64,000 bases of DNA from JALZKA01 sp963725035. GTDB taxonomy: Bacteria; Actinomycetota; Thermoleophilia; Solirubrobacterales; 70-9. Both the position numbers and the translations under genes were made by a program. Below the pieces are notes generated by a model that did not search any database, was not told the origin of the DNA, and saw only the letters and a list, made by a program, of their open reading frames with translations. The DNA lies in the NCBI GenBank assembly GCA_963725035.1, contig CAVRWX010000018.1, forward strand, positions 310,001-374,000, given 5' to 3'. Shown one piece after another: positions 23,281 through 31,692 of the stretch. Positions within the stretch are counted from its first letter, which is position 1, and every line of letters begins with the position of its first letter.

Positions 23281-24027
23281 ATGGAATGGCGCGAGGCCGG
23301 CGGGCTCAAGTGGCTTGAAGCCGAACTGCCCGGTGCGCGCGCGGCGTTCACGACCCGCGTCGGCGGAATGAGCTCGGGCCCGTTCGACTCACTCAACCTC
23401 GGCCTCTTGACCGACGACGACTCCGCCACGGTGCACGCGAACCGGGCTGAGATGTGCGAGGCGATTGAGGTTGATCCGGCCGGGATCGTGTCCGGCAAGC
23501 AGGTGCACGGCTCAGATGTCGTGCGCCAGGACGAGCCAAGCGACAGGTCAGCGTGGCTCCTGGGCGCCGGTGGCGACCCGCAGTTGGTCGATGGCTGGGC
23601 GACCTCCACGGAAGGCCTCGCGCCGCTCGTCTTCGTCGCCGACTGCCTGCCTATAGCTCTCTCGGGGCCCGGCGGAGTCGCGATGGTCCACGGCGGCTGG
23701 CGCGGGCTTGCGGCGGGGATTGCCGCGAAGGGGGTACGAGAAGTTCAGGCGAGCGCTGCCGCGATCGGTCCGGGCATTGGCCCGTGCTGCTTCGAGGTGG
23801 GGGAGGAGGTACTCGCCGAGTTCTCCGGTCTGGGCTCAGACGTCGCTGACGGGCGCATGCTGGACCTGGGGCTCGTGTGCGAGCGCCTGCTCCGTGAGGC
23901 GGGCGTCGCCGAGATCGAGCGTTCCGGCCTTTGCACCAGCTGCGAACGCGAGCTCTTCTACTCGCATCGGCGCGACGGTGGCGTCACCGGGCGGCAGGCC
24001 GGGATGGTGTGGAAATGCCCGAGCTGA
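23281..24027 (+). CDS. pgeF: Laccase-domain (YfiH/PgeF/LACC1 family) protein
   Basis: 248 residues with the family zinc/active-site motifs: GKQVHGSDVV, VADCLPIALSG, MVHGGWRGLAAGI and GPGIGPCCFEVGEEV. Members act as purine nucleoside phosphorylase/adenosine deaminase-like enzymes or edit peptidoglycan precursors. Its position directly before yggS and sepF matches the conserved neighbourhood downstream of ftsZ in Gram-positive genomes, although ftsZ itself is not in this window. It overlaps yggS by 13 bases. Confidence 0.92.
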   Translation: MEWREAGGLKWLEAELPGARAAFTTRVGGMSSGPFDSLNLGLLTDDDSATVHANRAEMCEAIEVDPAGIVSGKQVHGSDVVRQDEPSDRSAWLLGAGGDPQLVDGWATSTEGLAPLVFVADCLPIALSGPGGVAMVHGGWRGLAAGIAAKGVREVQASAAAIGPGIGPCCFEVGEEVLAEFSGLGSDVADGRMLDLGLVCERLLREAGVAEIERSGLCTSCERELFYSHRRDGGVTGRQAGMVWKCPS

Positions 24028-24650
24028 TCACGGACATCGACCCCGAGCGCGTGCGGGAGCGGCTCGCCGAGGTGCGCGAGGAGGCGGGGGAGGGCGTTCG
24101 GGTTCTCGTTGCGACCAAGTACGTGCCGGACGACGGGATGCCTGCGCTTGCCGAGGCCGGGGTGGACCTCGTCGGCGAGAACCGGCTGGACGAGCTGGAG
24201 CGAAAGCACGAGCGCTTCGGAGAGCTCTTCGAGTGGCACTTCATCGGCGGGCTTCAGAGCCGCAAGGTGAAGGGCATCCTGCCGCTGGTCACCCTCATCC
24301 ATTCCGTTGCCTCGGAGTCCGCGCTGGAGCAGATCAACTCGCGCGCCACCGAGGGGACGCGCATCCTCGTTCAGGTGAACGTCGCGGGCGAGGACGCGAA
24401 GGAGGGCATCGCGCCGGCAGCGCTCGGCGAGTTCATCGCGAAGAGCGAGGTCAAGGTTGCAGGCCTCGCGACCATGCCTCCGTTCGCCGAGGATCCCGAG
24501 GCGTCCCGCTCGCACTTCTCGCGCCTTGCAGAGCTCGCCGCCGAGCACGGCCTGGCGGAGCTCTCTATGGGCACGAGCCAGGACTGGAGGGTCGCCGCGG
24601 ACGAGGGCGCGACGATCATCCGCCTCGGTTCGACGCTTCTCCGGCCATGA
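24015..24650 (+). CDS. PLP-binding protein YggS/YlmE (PLP homeostasis)
   Basis: 211 residues, single-domain alanine-racemase-like barrel. The PLP-lysine lies in VRVLVATKYVPDDG (about residue 34). Other motifs are VGENRLDELERKHE, WHFIGGLQSRKVKGIL, SMGTSQDW and TIIRLGSTLL. Family members regulate free PLP and have no catalytic activity of their own. The start at ATG 24015 (MPELITDIDPERV) overlaps pgeF. Confidence 0.93.
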   Translation: MPELITDIDPERVRERLAEVREEAGEGVRVLVATKYVPDDGMPALAEAGVDLVGENRLDELERKHERFGELFEWHFIGGLQSRKVKGILPLVTLIHSVASESALEQINSRATEGTRILVQVNVAGEDAKEGIAPAALGEFIAKSEVKVAGLATMPPFAEDPEASRSHFSRLAELAAEHGLAELSMGTSQDWRVAADEGATIIRLGSTLLRP

Positions 24651-24726
24651 ACGGTGTCGTGCGGGTGGCAGAGGCGGCATAATCGGGTAAAGGAAACGCG
24701 CCGAAGGGCGCGAACAGGCTCAACCA

Positions 24727-25278
24727 ATGGCACTCAGAGACACATGGCACCGCGCGCTCGTCTACTTCGGCCTTGCCGAGGACCCGGATTACCACGAGCC
24801 CGATCTCTATGAGCCCGAGACAGGCACGCACCAGTCGGTCGGCTACGACCCGACGCCCGCGCCTCGCGCAACCGTCTCCCGCCTCGGCGACCGCCGGCGC
24901 GGCCAGGACGAGATCGACGACATCTTCGCCGACGACTCACCGCGCTCTCGCGGTCGCAACCTTCGGCCGGTCGATAACGGTGGCAGGGGCGGCGGCGCTG
25001 ACGTCCGCGTCCACCTCGTCAATCCCACAAGCTTCAACGATGCGCAGGAAGTCGCCGATCGCTTCAAGCACGACACCCCGGTGATCCTGAACCTCCAGAC
25101 GACGGACTCCGAGCTGGCAAAGCGCCTGATCGATTTCGCGTCCGGACTCACCTACGCGCTCGACGGCGGCATGCAGAAGGTTGCGGAGAAGACCTTCATG
25201 CTCACGCCCCGCAACGTCGAGGTCTCGGCCGAGCAGACCGCTCAGCTCGTCGAGAAGTCCTTCTTCAACCAGAGCTAG
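24727..25278 (+). CDS. sepF: Cell division protein SepF
   Basis: 183 residues. The N-terminus lacks an obvious long membrane helix but starts with the short amphipathic stretch expected (MALRDTWHRALVYFGLAED), followed by an Arg/Asp-rich linker and the SepF core: VHLVNPTSFNDAQEVADRFK, PVILNLQTTDSELAKRLIDF and YALDGGMQKVAEKTFMLTP. It tethers FtsZ to the membrane. The 76-base upstream gap contains CATAAT (24679-24684), a possible -10, and the hairpin CGCGCCGAAGGGCGCG. Confidence 0.94.
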   Translation: MALRDTWHRALVYFGLAEDPDYHEPDLYEPETGTHQSVGYDPTPAPRATVSRLGDRRRGQDEIDDIFADDSPRSRGRNLRPVDNGGRGGGADVRVHLVNPTSFNDAQEVADRFKHDTPVILNLQTTDSELAKRLIDFASGLTYALDGGMQKVAEKTFMLTPRNVEVSAEQTAQLVEKSFFNQS

Positions 25279-25290
25279 TCATGTGTCTAA

Positions 25291-25328
25291 CGTGGTGCCG
25301 AAGGCACCGCGTGAAGCAGGTGCGTTAG
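25291..25328 (+). repeat. Hairpin plus GTGAAGCAGGTGCGTTAG tail, copy 2 (family D)
   Basis: CGTGGTGCC pairs with GGCACCGCG across a GAA loop, again with a single U-G pair, and runs into GTGAAGCAGGTGCGTTAG (25311-25328), one base shorter than the tail at 20707. It is 12 bases after the sepF stop. Confidence 0.65.
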
Positions 25329-25352
25329 TGGTGTGTTCCTAGAATCCGGGCC

Positions 25353-26105
25353 GTGAAGCTCGGGTTCGTCGGCGCGGGAAACATGGCGGCTGCCATGGCG
25401 CGCGGCTGGGCGCGATCGGAGTCGCCCCCCGAGATGCTGTTCTCGGACATCGACGCCGAGCGCGCGCAGAGCCTGGCGGACGAGGTGGGTGGCGAGACGC
25501 GGCCCGACCTGACGTCGCTTGCTGCCGACTCGGACGCGATCGTCTTGGCCGTGAAGCCCGCGGCCCTGGACGACGTGGCGTCAGAGCTGGAGGGCAAGGC
25601 ACCTCCGATCCTCTCGGTGATGGCCGTGACGCCGCTAGCGCGCCTCAACGAGGCGTTTCCCGGCGTCCCCGCGCTGCGCGTGATACCCAACCAGCCCGCC
25701 GAGGTGGGGCGCGGCGTGATGGCCCACGCGGCTCCCCAGGAAGGCGCTGAGGCGCTTTTGGGCCTGTTGCCTGCGCTTGGGATGACGATCGAGATGCCCG
25801 ACGAGACGCTCGATGCGGCAATGGCCGTGATGTCGTGCTCGCCCGCCTACGTGGCGCTTTTCGCCGAGGCGCTGGCTGAGGCAGGCGCCCAGGACGGCCT
25901 GGAGCCTGCGCTCTCGATGGAGCTCGTGGCCGGCACGCTCGAGGGAACGGCGGAGCTCCTTCGCGAGCGCGATCCCCAGGCGATCCGCGATGCAGTTGCG
26001 TCTCCCGGCGGGACAACGGAGGCCGGCCTCAACGCGCTGGAGGCCGCGGGCTTCCGCGAGGCGATCGCGAGTGCCGTCGAGGCGTCGCTGGCGAGGTTCC
26101 GATGA
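25353..26105 (+). CDS. proC: Pyrroline-5-carboxylate reductase ProC
   Basis: Last step of proline synthesis. The 250-residue protein has an N-terminal Rossmann motif KLGFVGAGNMAAAMARGW, IVLAVKPAALDDV, RVIPNQPAEVGRGVM, and the C-terminal helix motif QAIRDAVASPGGTTEAGL. GTG start; its stop overlaps the yggT start by 4 bases. Confidence 0.95.
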   Translation: MKLGFVGAGNMAAAMARGWARSESPPEMLFSDIDAERAQSLADEVGGETRPDLTSLAADSDAIVLAVKPAALDDVASELEGKAPPILSVMAVTPLARLNEAFPGVPALRVIPNQPAEVGRGVMAHAAPQEGAEALLGLLPALGMTIEMPDETLDAAMAVMSCSPAYVALFAEALAEAGAQDGLEPALSMELVAGTLEGTAELLRERDPQAIRDAVASPGGTTEAGLNALEAAGFREAIASAVEASLARFR

Positions 26106-26413
26106 CCTACTTCGCAATCGACAGGGTCGACGTCGCCAACTACGTCGACGCGCTCTTCACCGTCTTCCTGATCCTGATCATCACGCGAATCGTCCTCAGC
26201 TGGATCCAGATGTTTCGCCCGATCCCGTACAACATGCCGCTGCGGGCGACGATCGGGTTCGTCGAGGAGAGTGTCGACCCCTACCTGAACGTCTTTCGCC
26301 GCATGATCCCGCCGATCGGCGGGGGTGGGATGGGCATCGACCTCAGCCCGATGATCGGAATCATCCTCCTCGTCATCGTCCAGGGCTTGGTCGTCGGCGC
26401 GATCGAAGGGTGA
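26102..26413 (+). CDS. YggT family membrane protein
   Basis: 103 residues with two hydrophobic segments (YVDALFTVFLILIITRIVLS and MIGIILLVIVQGLVVGAI) and the family signature RFLNVFRRMIPPIGG-like (YLNVFRRMIPPIGGG). YggT proteins sit next to proC and sepF in most Gram-positives and are linked to division or envelope homeostasis. It overlaps lspA by 4 bases (GTGA). Confidence 0.9.
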   Translation: MTYFAIDRVDVANYVDALFTVFLILIITRIVLSWIQMFRPIPYNMPLRATIGFVEESVDPYLNVFRRMIPPIGGGGMGIDLSPMIGIILLVIVQGLVVGAIEG

Positions 26414-26922
26414 GCGCGTCCGTGCGACGCTCAGGCGCCCGCCCTTGGGCGTGGATGCTCCTGGCGGCGGCCGTGGTTGTCGGCCTTGACCAGCTCACGA
26501 AGGCGCTCGTGATCGACTCGATCGAGGTGGGAGAGAGGAACGAAGTCCTGCCATTTCTGGACTTCGTCCACGTCCAGAACGACGGTGTGGCCTTCGGCTT
26601 CCTGGGTGACTCGAGCCAGGGGCTCGTGCTGGCGGTGACCCTTGCCGCGCTCGTTCTCGTTGTCGGCTGGTTCGCTTTCAACCGCGACCGCCCGTTCGCT
26701 TGGCTCGCGGTCGGGCTCTTGGCGGGCGGTGCGATCGGGAACCTGATCGACCGCCTCGCCCGCGACGGCGTCATCGACTTCATCGACTTCCCGGCGTGGC
26801 CGTCCTTCAACGTCGCCGACATCGCGATAACCCTGGGCGCAGTGACCCTGGCGTTGGTCGCCTTGACAGGGCACGAGACGGACGAGGACACCGATGCAGA
26901 ACCCGAGCGTGCCTCGACCTGA
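26410..26922 (+). CDS. lspA: Lipoprotein signal peptidase LspA
   Basis: Aspartyl protease in the inner membrane that cleaves prolipoprotein signal peptides. The 170-residue protein has four helices and the conserved motifs VVGLDQLTKALV, VQNDGVAFGFLGD, GGAIGNLIDRLARDGVIDFID and FNVADIAITLGA; the catalytic Asp pair lies in the last two. GTG start at 26410 overlapping yggT. Genes with lipobox signals in this window (19218, 40647) are likely substrates. Confidence 0.94.
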   Translation: MSASVRRSGARPWAWMLLAAAVVVGLDQLTKALVIDSIEVGERNEVLPFLDFVHVQNDGVAFGFLGDSSQGLVLAVTLAALVLVVGWFAFNRDRPFAWLAVGLLAGGAIGNLIDRLARDGVIDFIDFPAWPSFNVADIAITLGAVTLALVALTGHETDEDTDAEPERAST

Positions 26923-27613
26923 CCACGCCGCCGTCGTGATCGTCCACTCGGACGATCACCTGGCAGTGATCGAGAAGCCTTCGGGGCTCGTCGTTCACGC
27001 TGCGCCGGGCCACAGGGGGGAGACCCTCGTCGACGTGCTCGGCGACCTCTTGGGCGGGGGCGAGGACGTTGAGCGTCCGGGCATCGTCCACCGCCTCGAC
27101 AAGGACACCTCGGGGCTCATGATCGTCGCGCGCACCGACGAGGCCCATCGTGCCTTGTCCGAGGCAATTAAGGAGCGGCGCGTGAAACGCGAGTACATCG
27201 CGTTGATCCAGGGTGTCCCGCGTTCGCGCTCGGGGACGATCGACGCGCCGCTGGGCCGCGACTTCCGAGCGCCCGAGCGCCGCGCCGTCGGCGGGCGCGG
27301 CTCGCGGGATGCGCGCACGCACTTCGAGGTGGAGGAGCGGCTCGGTCCTCTGACTCTCGTGCGGGTTCGGCTCGAAACGGGTCGAACGCACCAGATCCGA
27401 GCGCACTTCGCCGCGATCGACCTGCCGCTGGTCGCGGACTCGCGCTACGGCGGGCGGAGTGCTCACGGCCTCAAGCGCCAGTTCCTCCACAGCGCGAGAC
27501 TTGGGTTCACGCATCCGGTGACGGGCGAGGAGCTTCGGTTCGAGAGTTCGTTGCCTGGTGATCTCCGCGCGGCGCTTGATTTAGCTCGAGGCGCTAGCGG
27601 AACGGCTCAATAA
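26894..27613 (+). CDS. RluA/RluD family pseudouridine synthase without S4 domain
   Basis: 239 residues containing the catalytic motif VHRLDKDTSGLMIVARTDEA (Asp about 62) and the C-terminal RLETGRTHQIRAHFA and FLHSARLGFTHPVTGE. The protein begins almost directly with the catalytic domain (DHLAVIEKPSGLVVH) and lacks the N-terminal S4 RNA-binding domain of typical RluD. It overlaps the end of lspA by 29 bases. Its target uridines cannot be assigned. Confidence 0.9.
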   Translation: MQNPSVPRPDHAAVVIVHSDDHLAVIEKPSGLVVHAAPGHRGETLVDVLGDLLGGGEDVERPGIVHRLDKDTSGLMIVARTDEAHRALSEAIKERRVKREYIALIQGVPRSRSGTIDAPLGRDFRAPERRAVGGRGSRDARTHFEVEERLGPLTLVRVRLETGRTHQIRAHFAAIDLPLVADSRYGGRSAHGLKRQFLHSARLGFTHPVTGEELRFESSLPGDLRAALDLARGASGTAQ

Positions 27614-27650
27614 GAGGGATCGAATTGGGCCTGGTTGGCCACTTCGCAAA

Positions 27651-27695
27651 CGTTCGGAGGGTTGTGCACCTCTACGGTGGAAAAGGCTCCGAACG
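27651..27695. terminator. Bidirectional hairpin between convergent rluD-like and methyltransferase genes
   Basis: CGTTCGGAG (27651-27659) pairs with CTCCGAACG (27687-27695), a perfect 9-base stem in the 87-base convergent gap. The loop is long (27 bases) and there is no strong T-tract, so termination is an inference from position. Confidence 0.5.
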
Positions 27696-27700
27696 ATTGT

Positions 27701-28640
27701 TCAGCGGGGTAGCAGGAGGAGGTTCGTGGCGGCGTGGGGGTCCGATGCGTCGTAGTTCGCCGATATGGCGTCGATCTCGCCGGCGGGCCGGCGCTTCGCA
27801 TCCTCGTGCCCAAACCCGATATCCACCACCTCGCCCCACGCCCCCTGGATGATGTCGTTGAGCCTGGCAACGCCTCCAGCCCTCTCAAGCGCATAGGGCC
27901 AGTACTCGATGTAGGCCGGCACTCGCGCCTCGTGCCAGGCACGTAGCCCCCGCCAGCACCTGGGCCTCGTGCCCCTGCGTATCCACCCACGCAAGCGCCA
28001 CGTCGCCAAGCGAGACCGTTCCGTCGGCCACGAGTGAGTCGAGCGAGCGCATCGGGACGTCGATCGTCTCGCGCTCGCCCTCGGCCATGCGCCCGCCGGA
28101 AGCGTCGCCCACGCGCACCCGGTGGTCGCCCATGTTCACCTTCGCGACCTCGAGCGTCGCGGTCCCGTCCGCCTCGGAAACGGCCATCTCGAGCGCTTCG
28201 ACCTTCCCGTCCAAGCCGTTCTCGAGCAGGTTGTGGCGCAGGAGCTTGAAGTTGCCGGGGTGAGGCTCGAGCGCCCAACCGCCTGAACAGCCGAGCGAGA
28301 CCATCGCCTCGACTACCGAAGTACCGATGTTGGCGCCGATGTCGAGGAAGCGCTTGCCCCTCAGCGGTTCCGCTTCGCCGCTCCAGTCCGCGAGGACCGC
28401 AGAGACCGCGTCGAGCTGCTCGCGCTCGTGCGAGCCGTGGGCGAAGATGCCGAGCCCGACCGCCTCGTCGGAGGTGGAGACGAAGTAGCGCGCACCACCC
28501 GCGTCGACGGCCACGACAGGCGTGTGGCGCTTGGCGCCGAGGAAGAAGCGCTCCCGCGGCCACGCCTTGCGATAGCCGCGGTGGTTGACCACCAGCTTCG
28601 CGATCGTGCGCGGCAGGCTGCGCTGCGTTTCCTTGCTCAT
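27701..28640 (-). CDS. FkbM-family methyltransferase (frameshifted)
   Basis: The N-terminal frame (start 28640, MSKETQRSLPRTIAKLVV) holds the SAM-binding motif FLDIGANIGTSVVEAM, ALEPHPGNFKLLRHNL and ALAWVDTQGHEAQVLAG, the typical FkbM C-terminal signature. A frameshift at about 27940-27960 disconnects the rest. The adjacent frame supplies the expected continuation ARVPAYIEYWPYALERAG and ends ATNLLLLPR with a stop at 27701. Acceptor unknown; FkbM enzymes O-methylate sugars or natural products. Confidence 0.78.
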
Positions 28641-28807
28641 GGCCGCAGCCTAGGGGGCGAAGCTAAGCTTTCAAGCGCAAGGTCAAACCCACTACCCCGT
28701 GGACCCACGCATAGGGGCCCTGCCCGGCCCGGCCGCCTCGCGCCGCCGAAGACCGGGTCCCCGAAGCGCCACGGGATTACTAGAAGCAAACCGAAGGGAA
28801 CATCCAA

Positions 28808-29707
28808 GTGTCAGAACCCGGAGTCAAAGAACTCCTACAGGCCGGTCTGCATTTCGGCCACCAGACGCGCCGCTGGAACCCGCGCATGCGCCCGTACATC
28901 CACGGGGAGCACGACGGCATCCACATCATCGACCTGCTCCAGACCGAGCATCTCCTGGCCGAGGCTCGCCGCTTCTGCGCCGAGATCGCCGGCAAGGGCG
29001 GCTCGGTCCTCTTCGTCGGCACGAAGAAGCAGGCCCGAGACTCCGTCCAGGAGTGGGCCGATCGCTGCGGCATGCCCTACGTGAACAAGCGCTGGCTGGG
29101 TGGCCTCCTCACCAACTTCAACACGATGTCCAAGCGGATCGACCGCCTGCACGACCTCCGCACCCTGAAGGAGGGCGGCCAGCTCGACCTCCTGCCGACC
29201 AAGGAGCGCATGGCGCGCGAATCCGAGCTCGCAAAGCTCGAGTACAACCTCGGTGGCGTCGCGGACATGAAGCGCCTGCCGGAAGCAGTCCTCGTTATCG
29301 ACCTGAAGACCGAGGCGATCGCGGTGGCCGAGGCCAAGCGCCTGCGGCTGCCGATCATCGGCCTGGTCGACTCGAACGTCGACCCGGTGCCGGTCGACTT
29401 CCCGGTGCCCGGCAACGACGACGCGATCCGCTCGTGCTCAATGGTGATCGGCACCATCGGCGAGGCCGTCGAGGAGGCCGCGGGCAACTTCCGCGCCGCC
29501 GAGCAGAAGCGCCGTGCCGACGAGGAGGCAAAGCGCCAGCGCGAGGCCGAGGAGAAGGCCGCGCGCGAGGCCGAGGATGCCGCCCGCCGCGAAGCGCAGG
29601 AGGCCGAGATGGCCGCCTCGCAGGCCGCCAAGGCTCAGGCCGCAGCCGCCGGTGGCGATGCGCCCGTACAGCCCGCAGCCGCTACCCCGGAAGGAGGCTC
29701 CAAGTGA
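28808..29707 (+). CDS. rpsB: 30S ribosomal protein S2
   Basis: 299 residues, GTG start, with AAGGGAAC upstream. The core begins VKELLQAGLHFGHQTRRWNP and includes FVGTKKQARDSV, YVNKRWLGGLLTNF and PIIGLVDSNVDPVPVDFPVPGND. The C-terminal 65 or so residues after the S2 fold are an Ala/Glu/Arg-rich probable coiled coil, longer than in E. coli and common in actinobacteria. The 167-base leader after the FkbM gene contains several GC-rich palindromic stretches and may carry autoregulatory structure, but I cannot assign a known leader motif. Confidence 0.97.
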   Translation: MSEPGVKELLQAGLHFGHQTRRWNPRMRPYIHGEHDGIHIIDLLQTEHLLAEARRFCAEIAGKGGSVLFVGTKKQARDSVQEWADRCGMPYVNKRWLGGLLTNFNTMSKRIDRLHDLRTLKEGGQLDLLPTKERMARESELAKLEYNLGGVADMKRLPEAVLVIDLKTEAIAVAEAKRLRLPIIGLVDSNVDPVPVDFPVPGNDDAIRSCSMVIGTIGEAVEEAAGNFRAAEQKRRADEEAKRQREAEEKAAREAEDAARREAQEAEMAASQAAKAQAAAAGGDAPVQPAAATPEGGSK

Positions 29708-30327
29708 GCGACACCAAGATCTCAGCAGCCGACGTCAAGGCGCTCCGCGAGAGCACCGGCGCGGCGATGATGGACGCGAAGGGGGCGCTCGTCGAAGCCG
29801 CCGGCGATATGGACAAGGCCGTCGAGATCCTCCGCGTGAAGGGCCAGGCGTCCGCCGCCAAGCGCAGCGGCCGCTCGACCTCCGAAGGCACGGTCGCGAC
29901 CTACGTCCACGCCAACGGCAAGGTCGGCGTGATGGTCGAGGTCCAGTGTGAGACGGACTTCGTCGCACGGAACGACGACTTCATCGAGTTCGCCCGCGAG
30001 GTCGCCCTGCACGTCGCGGGCGCGCCCTCTGTTCCTCACTACGTCTCTGCCGACGAGATCACGGAGGAGGCTCGCGACGCCGAGCGCCGTGTCTTCCAGG
30101 CCAAGGCCGCCGAAGAGGGCAAGCCCGAGCACATCGTCGAGAAGATCATCGACGGGCAGCTCGCGAAGTGGTCGAAGGAGGTCGCGCTCCTCGAGCAGGA
30201 GCACATCCGCTCAGACCGCTACGAGGGCAAGACGATCGAGAAGCTCCGCGAGGAGCTCGCCGCCAAGACAGGCGAGAACATCGTCGTCGCCCGCTTCGCC
30301 CGCTTCCAGGTCGGCGAAGAGGCGTAA
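29704..30327 (+). CDS. tsf: Elongation factor Ts
   Basis: Nucleotide exchange factor for EF-Tu, 207 residues. The N-terminal UBA-like segment AADVKALRESTGAAMMDAKG and the signature VQCETDFVARNDDFIEFA (EF-Tu contact) are intact. It is the short form, with a single core subdomain as in Thermus and many actinobacteria. GTG start overlaps the rpsB stop by 4 bases. Confidence 0.96.
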   Translation: MSDTKISAADVKALRESTGAAMMDAKGALVEAAGDMDKAVEILRVKGQASAAKRSGRSTSEGTVATYVHANGKVGVMVEVQCETDFVARNDDFIEFAREVALHVAGAPSVPHYVSADEITEEARDAERRVFQAKAAEEGKPEHIVEKIIDGQLAKWSKEVALLEQEHIRSDRYEGKTIEKLREELAAKTGENIVVARFARFQVGEEA

Positions 30328-30330
30328 CCC

Positions 30331-30356
30331 GGTGCCAGGCACCGTGCCTGGCACCT
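30331..30356. repeat. Compact double GGTGCCAGGCACC repeat (family A, short form)
   Basis: GGTGCCAGGCACC (30331-30343) is directly followed by GTGCCTGGCACC (30344-30355) and then TAG. It begins 3 bases after the tsf stop. The copy at 55046 has the same back-to-back arrangement and the same CTAG ending. Confidence 0.8.
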
Positions 30357-30381
30357 AGCCCGCGATAGGCTGCCGTCCCGC

Positions 30382-31107
30382 GTGCCTGACCCCGTCTTCA
30401 AGCGAATCATGCTCAAGCTCTCAGGCGAGGCATTGATGGGTTCTCTGGAGTACGGGACCGACCCCGAGCGCGTCGAGGGGATCGCCGGCCAGGTAGGCGA
30501 CGTAGCCAAGAGCGGGGTGGAGGTCGCGGTCGTCGTCGGCGCGGGAAACATCTACCGTGGACTGAAGGGCGCCGCCGCCGGCATGGACCGTGCGACCGCC
30601 GACTACATGGGGATGCTCGCGACCGTGCTGAACGCGCTGACGCTCCAGGACGCCCTCGAGAGGCAGGGCTCCTACACGCGCGTCATGTCCGCGATCCAGG
30701 TGACCGAGGTGGCCGAGCCCTACATCCGCCGCCGCGCGATGCGCCACCTGGAGAAGGGCCGCATCGTGATCTTCGCTGCAGGCACGGGCAACCCGTTCTT
30801 CACCACGGACACGGCCGCCGCGCTGCGCGCGCTCGAGATCCACGCGGACGCGATCCTGATGGCCAAGCACGGCGTCGAAGGCGTATATGACTCGGACCCG
30901 ACCGACAACCCCGACGCGACGTTCCTGCCCGAGGTCACCCACATGCAGGCGATCGAGCAGGGCCTCGGGGTCATGGACTCGACGGCGCTCTCGCTCTGCA
31001 TGGACAACAAGCTCCCCATCCACGTCTTCAACCTCGCCGACGAGAAGAACATCGAGCGGATCGTCCACGGCGAGCGCGTCGGGACGATCGTGGGCGGCTC
31101 GCAATAA
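30382..31107 (+). CDS. pyrH: UMP kinase PyrH
   Basis: Amino-acid-kinase fold enzyme making UDP, 241 residues. Visible motifs are RIMLKLSGEALMG, VVVGAGNIYRG, GRIVIFAAGTGNPFFTTDTAAALRA (UMP/ATP site) and HGVEGVYDSDP. GTG start (VPDPVFKR). Standard place between tsf and frr. Confidence 0.97.
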   Translation: MPDPVFKRIMLKLSGEALMGSLEYGTDPERVEGIAGQVGDVAKSGVEVAVVVGAGNIYRGLKGAAAGMDRATADYMGMLATVLNALTLQDALERQGSYTRVMSAIQVTEVAEPYIRRRAMRHLEKGRIVIFAAGTGNPFFTTDTAAALRALEIHADAILMAKHGVEGVYDSDPTDNPDATFLPEVTHMQAIEQGLGVMDSTALSLCMDNKLPIHVFNLADEKNIERIVHGERVGTIVGGSQ

Positions 31108-31116
31108 GGTTGCGAC

Positions 31117-31692
31117 ATGGCTGATGAAGAAGCGATGTCGGACGTACTCCTCGACGAAGCCGAGGAGCGGATGAACAAGTCGGTCGAGTCATGCAAGAGC
31201 GAGCTCGCGACCGTGCGTACGGGACGCGCAAGCCCACACCTGCTCGACCGCGTCATCGTCGACTACTACGGCGCCGACACGCCGCTGAAGCAGCTCGCGA
31301 ACGTCGCAGCAACGGACGCGCGCCTCCTTACGCTCACCCCGTTCGACAAGAACGCCATCGGCCTGATCGAGAAGGCGATCCTGGAGGGCGACCTGGGCCT
31401 GACGCCCTCGAACGACGGCAACGTCATCCGCCTCCAGATCCCCGACCTGACCGAGGAGCGGCGCCGCGAGATGGTCAAGGTCGTCCACGGCGTGGGGGAG
31501 GGCGGCAAGGTGTCCATCCGCAACGTGCGCCGCGACGTGATGCACGACCTGCGCGAGCTCAAGAAAGACGGCGACATCGGCGAGGACGATGAGCGCCGCG
31601 CCGAGTCGGAGCTCCAGCGCCTGACAGACGAGGCGACCAAGGACATCGACGCGGCCCTCAAGGCCAAGGAAGCAGAGATCCTGGAAGTGTGA
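31117..31692 (+). CDS. frr: Ribosome recycling factor
   Basis: 191 residues; the core has MNKSVESCKSELATVRTGRASPHLLD, LTPFDKNAIGLIEKAI, GLTPSNDGNVIRLQIPDLTEERRREM and the conserved NVRRDVMHDLRELKKDGDIGEDDE loop. A second ATG at 31135 (MSDVLLDEAEE) is an equally good start. Its stop overlaps the uppS GTG. Confidence 0.96.
   Translation: MADEEAMSDVLLDEAEERMNKSVESCKSELATVRTGRASPHLLDRVIVDYYGADTPLKQLANVAATDARLLTLTPFDKNAIGLIEKAILEGDLGLTPSNDGNVIRLQIPDLTEERRREMVKVVHGVGEGGKVSIRNVRRDVMHDLRELKKDGDIGEDDERRAESELQRLTDEATKDIDAALKAKEAEILEV

Noticed and set aside
28641..28807. Known S2-leader riboregulator upstream of rpsB
   Set aside because: GC-rich palindromic stretches are present, but I could not match a defined leader motif, so no feature is claimed.
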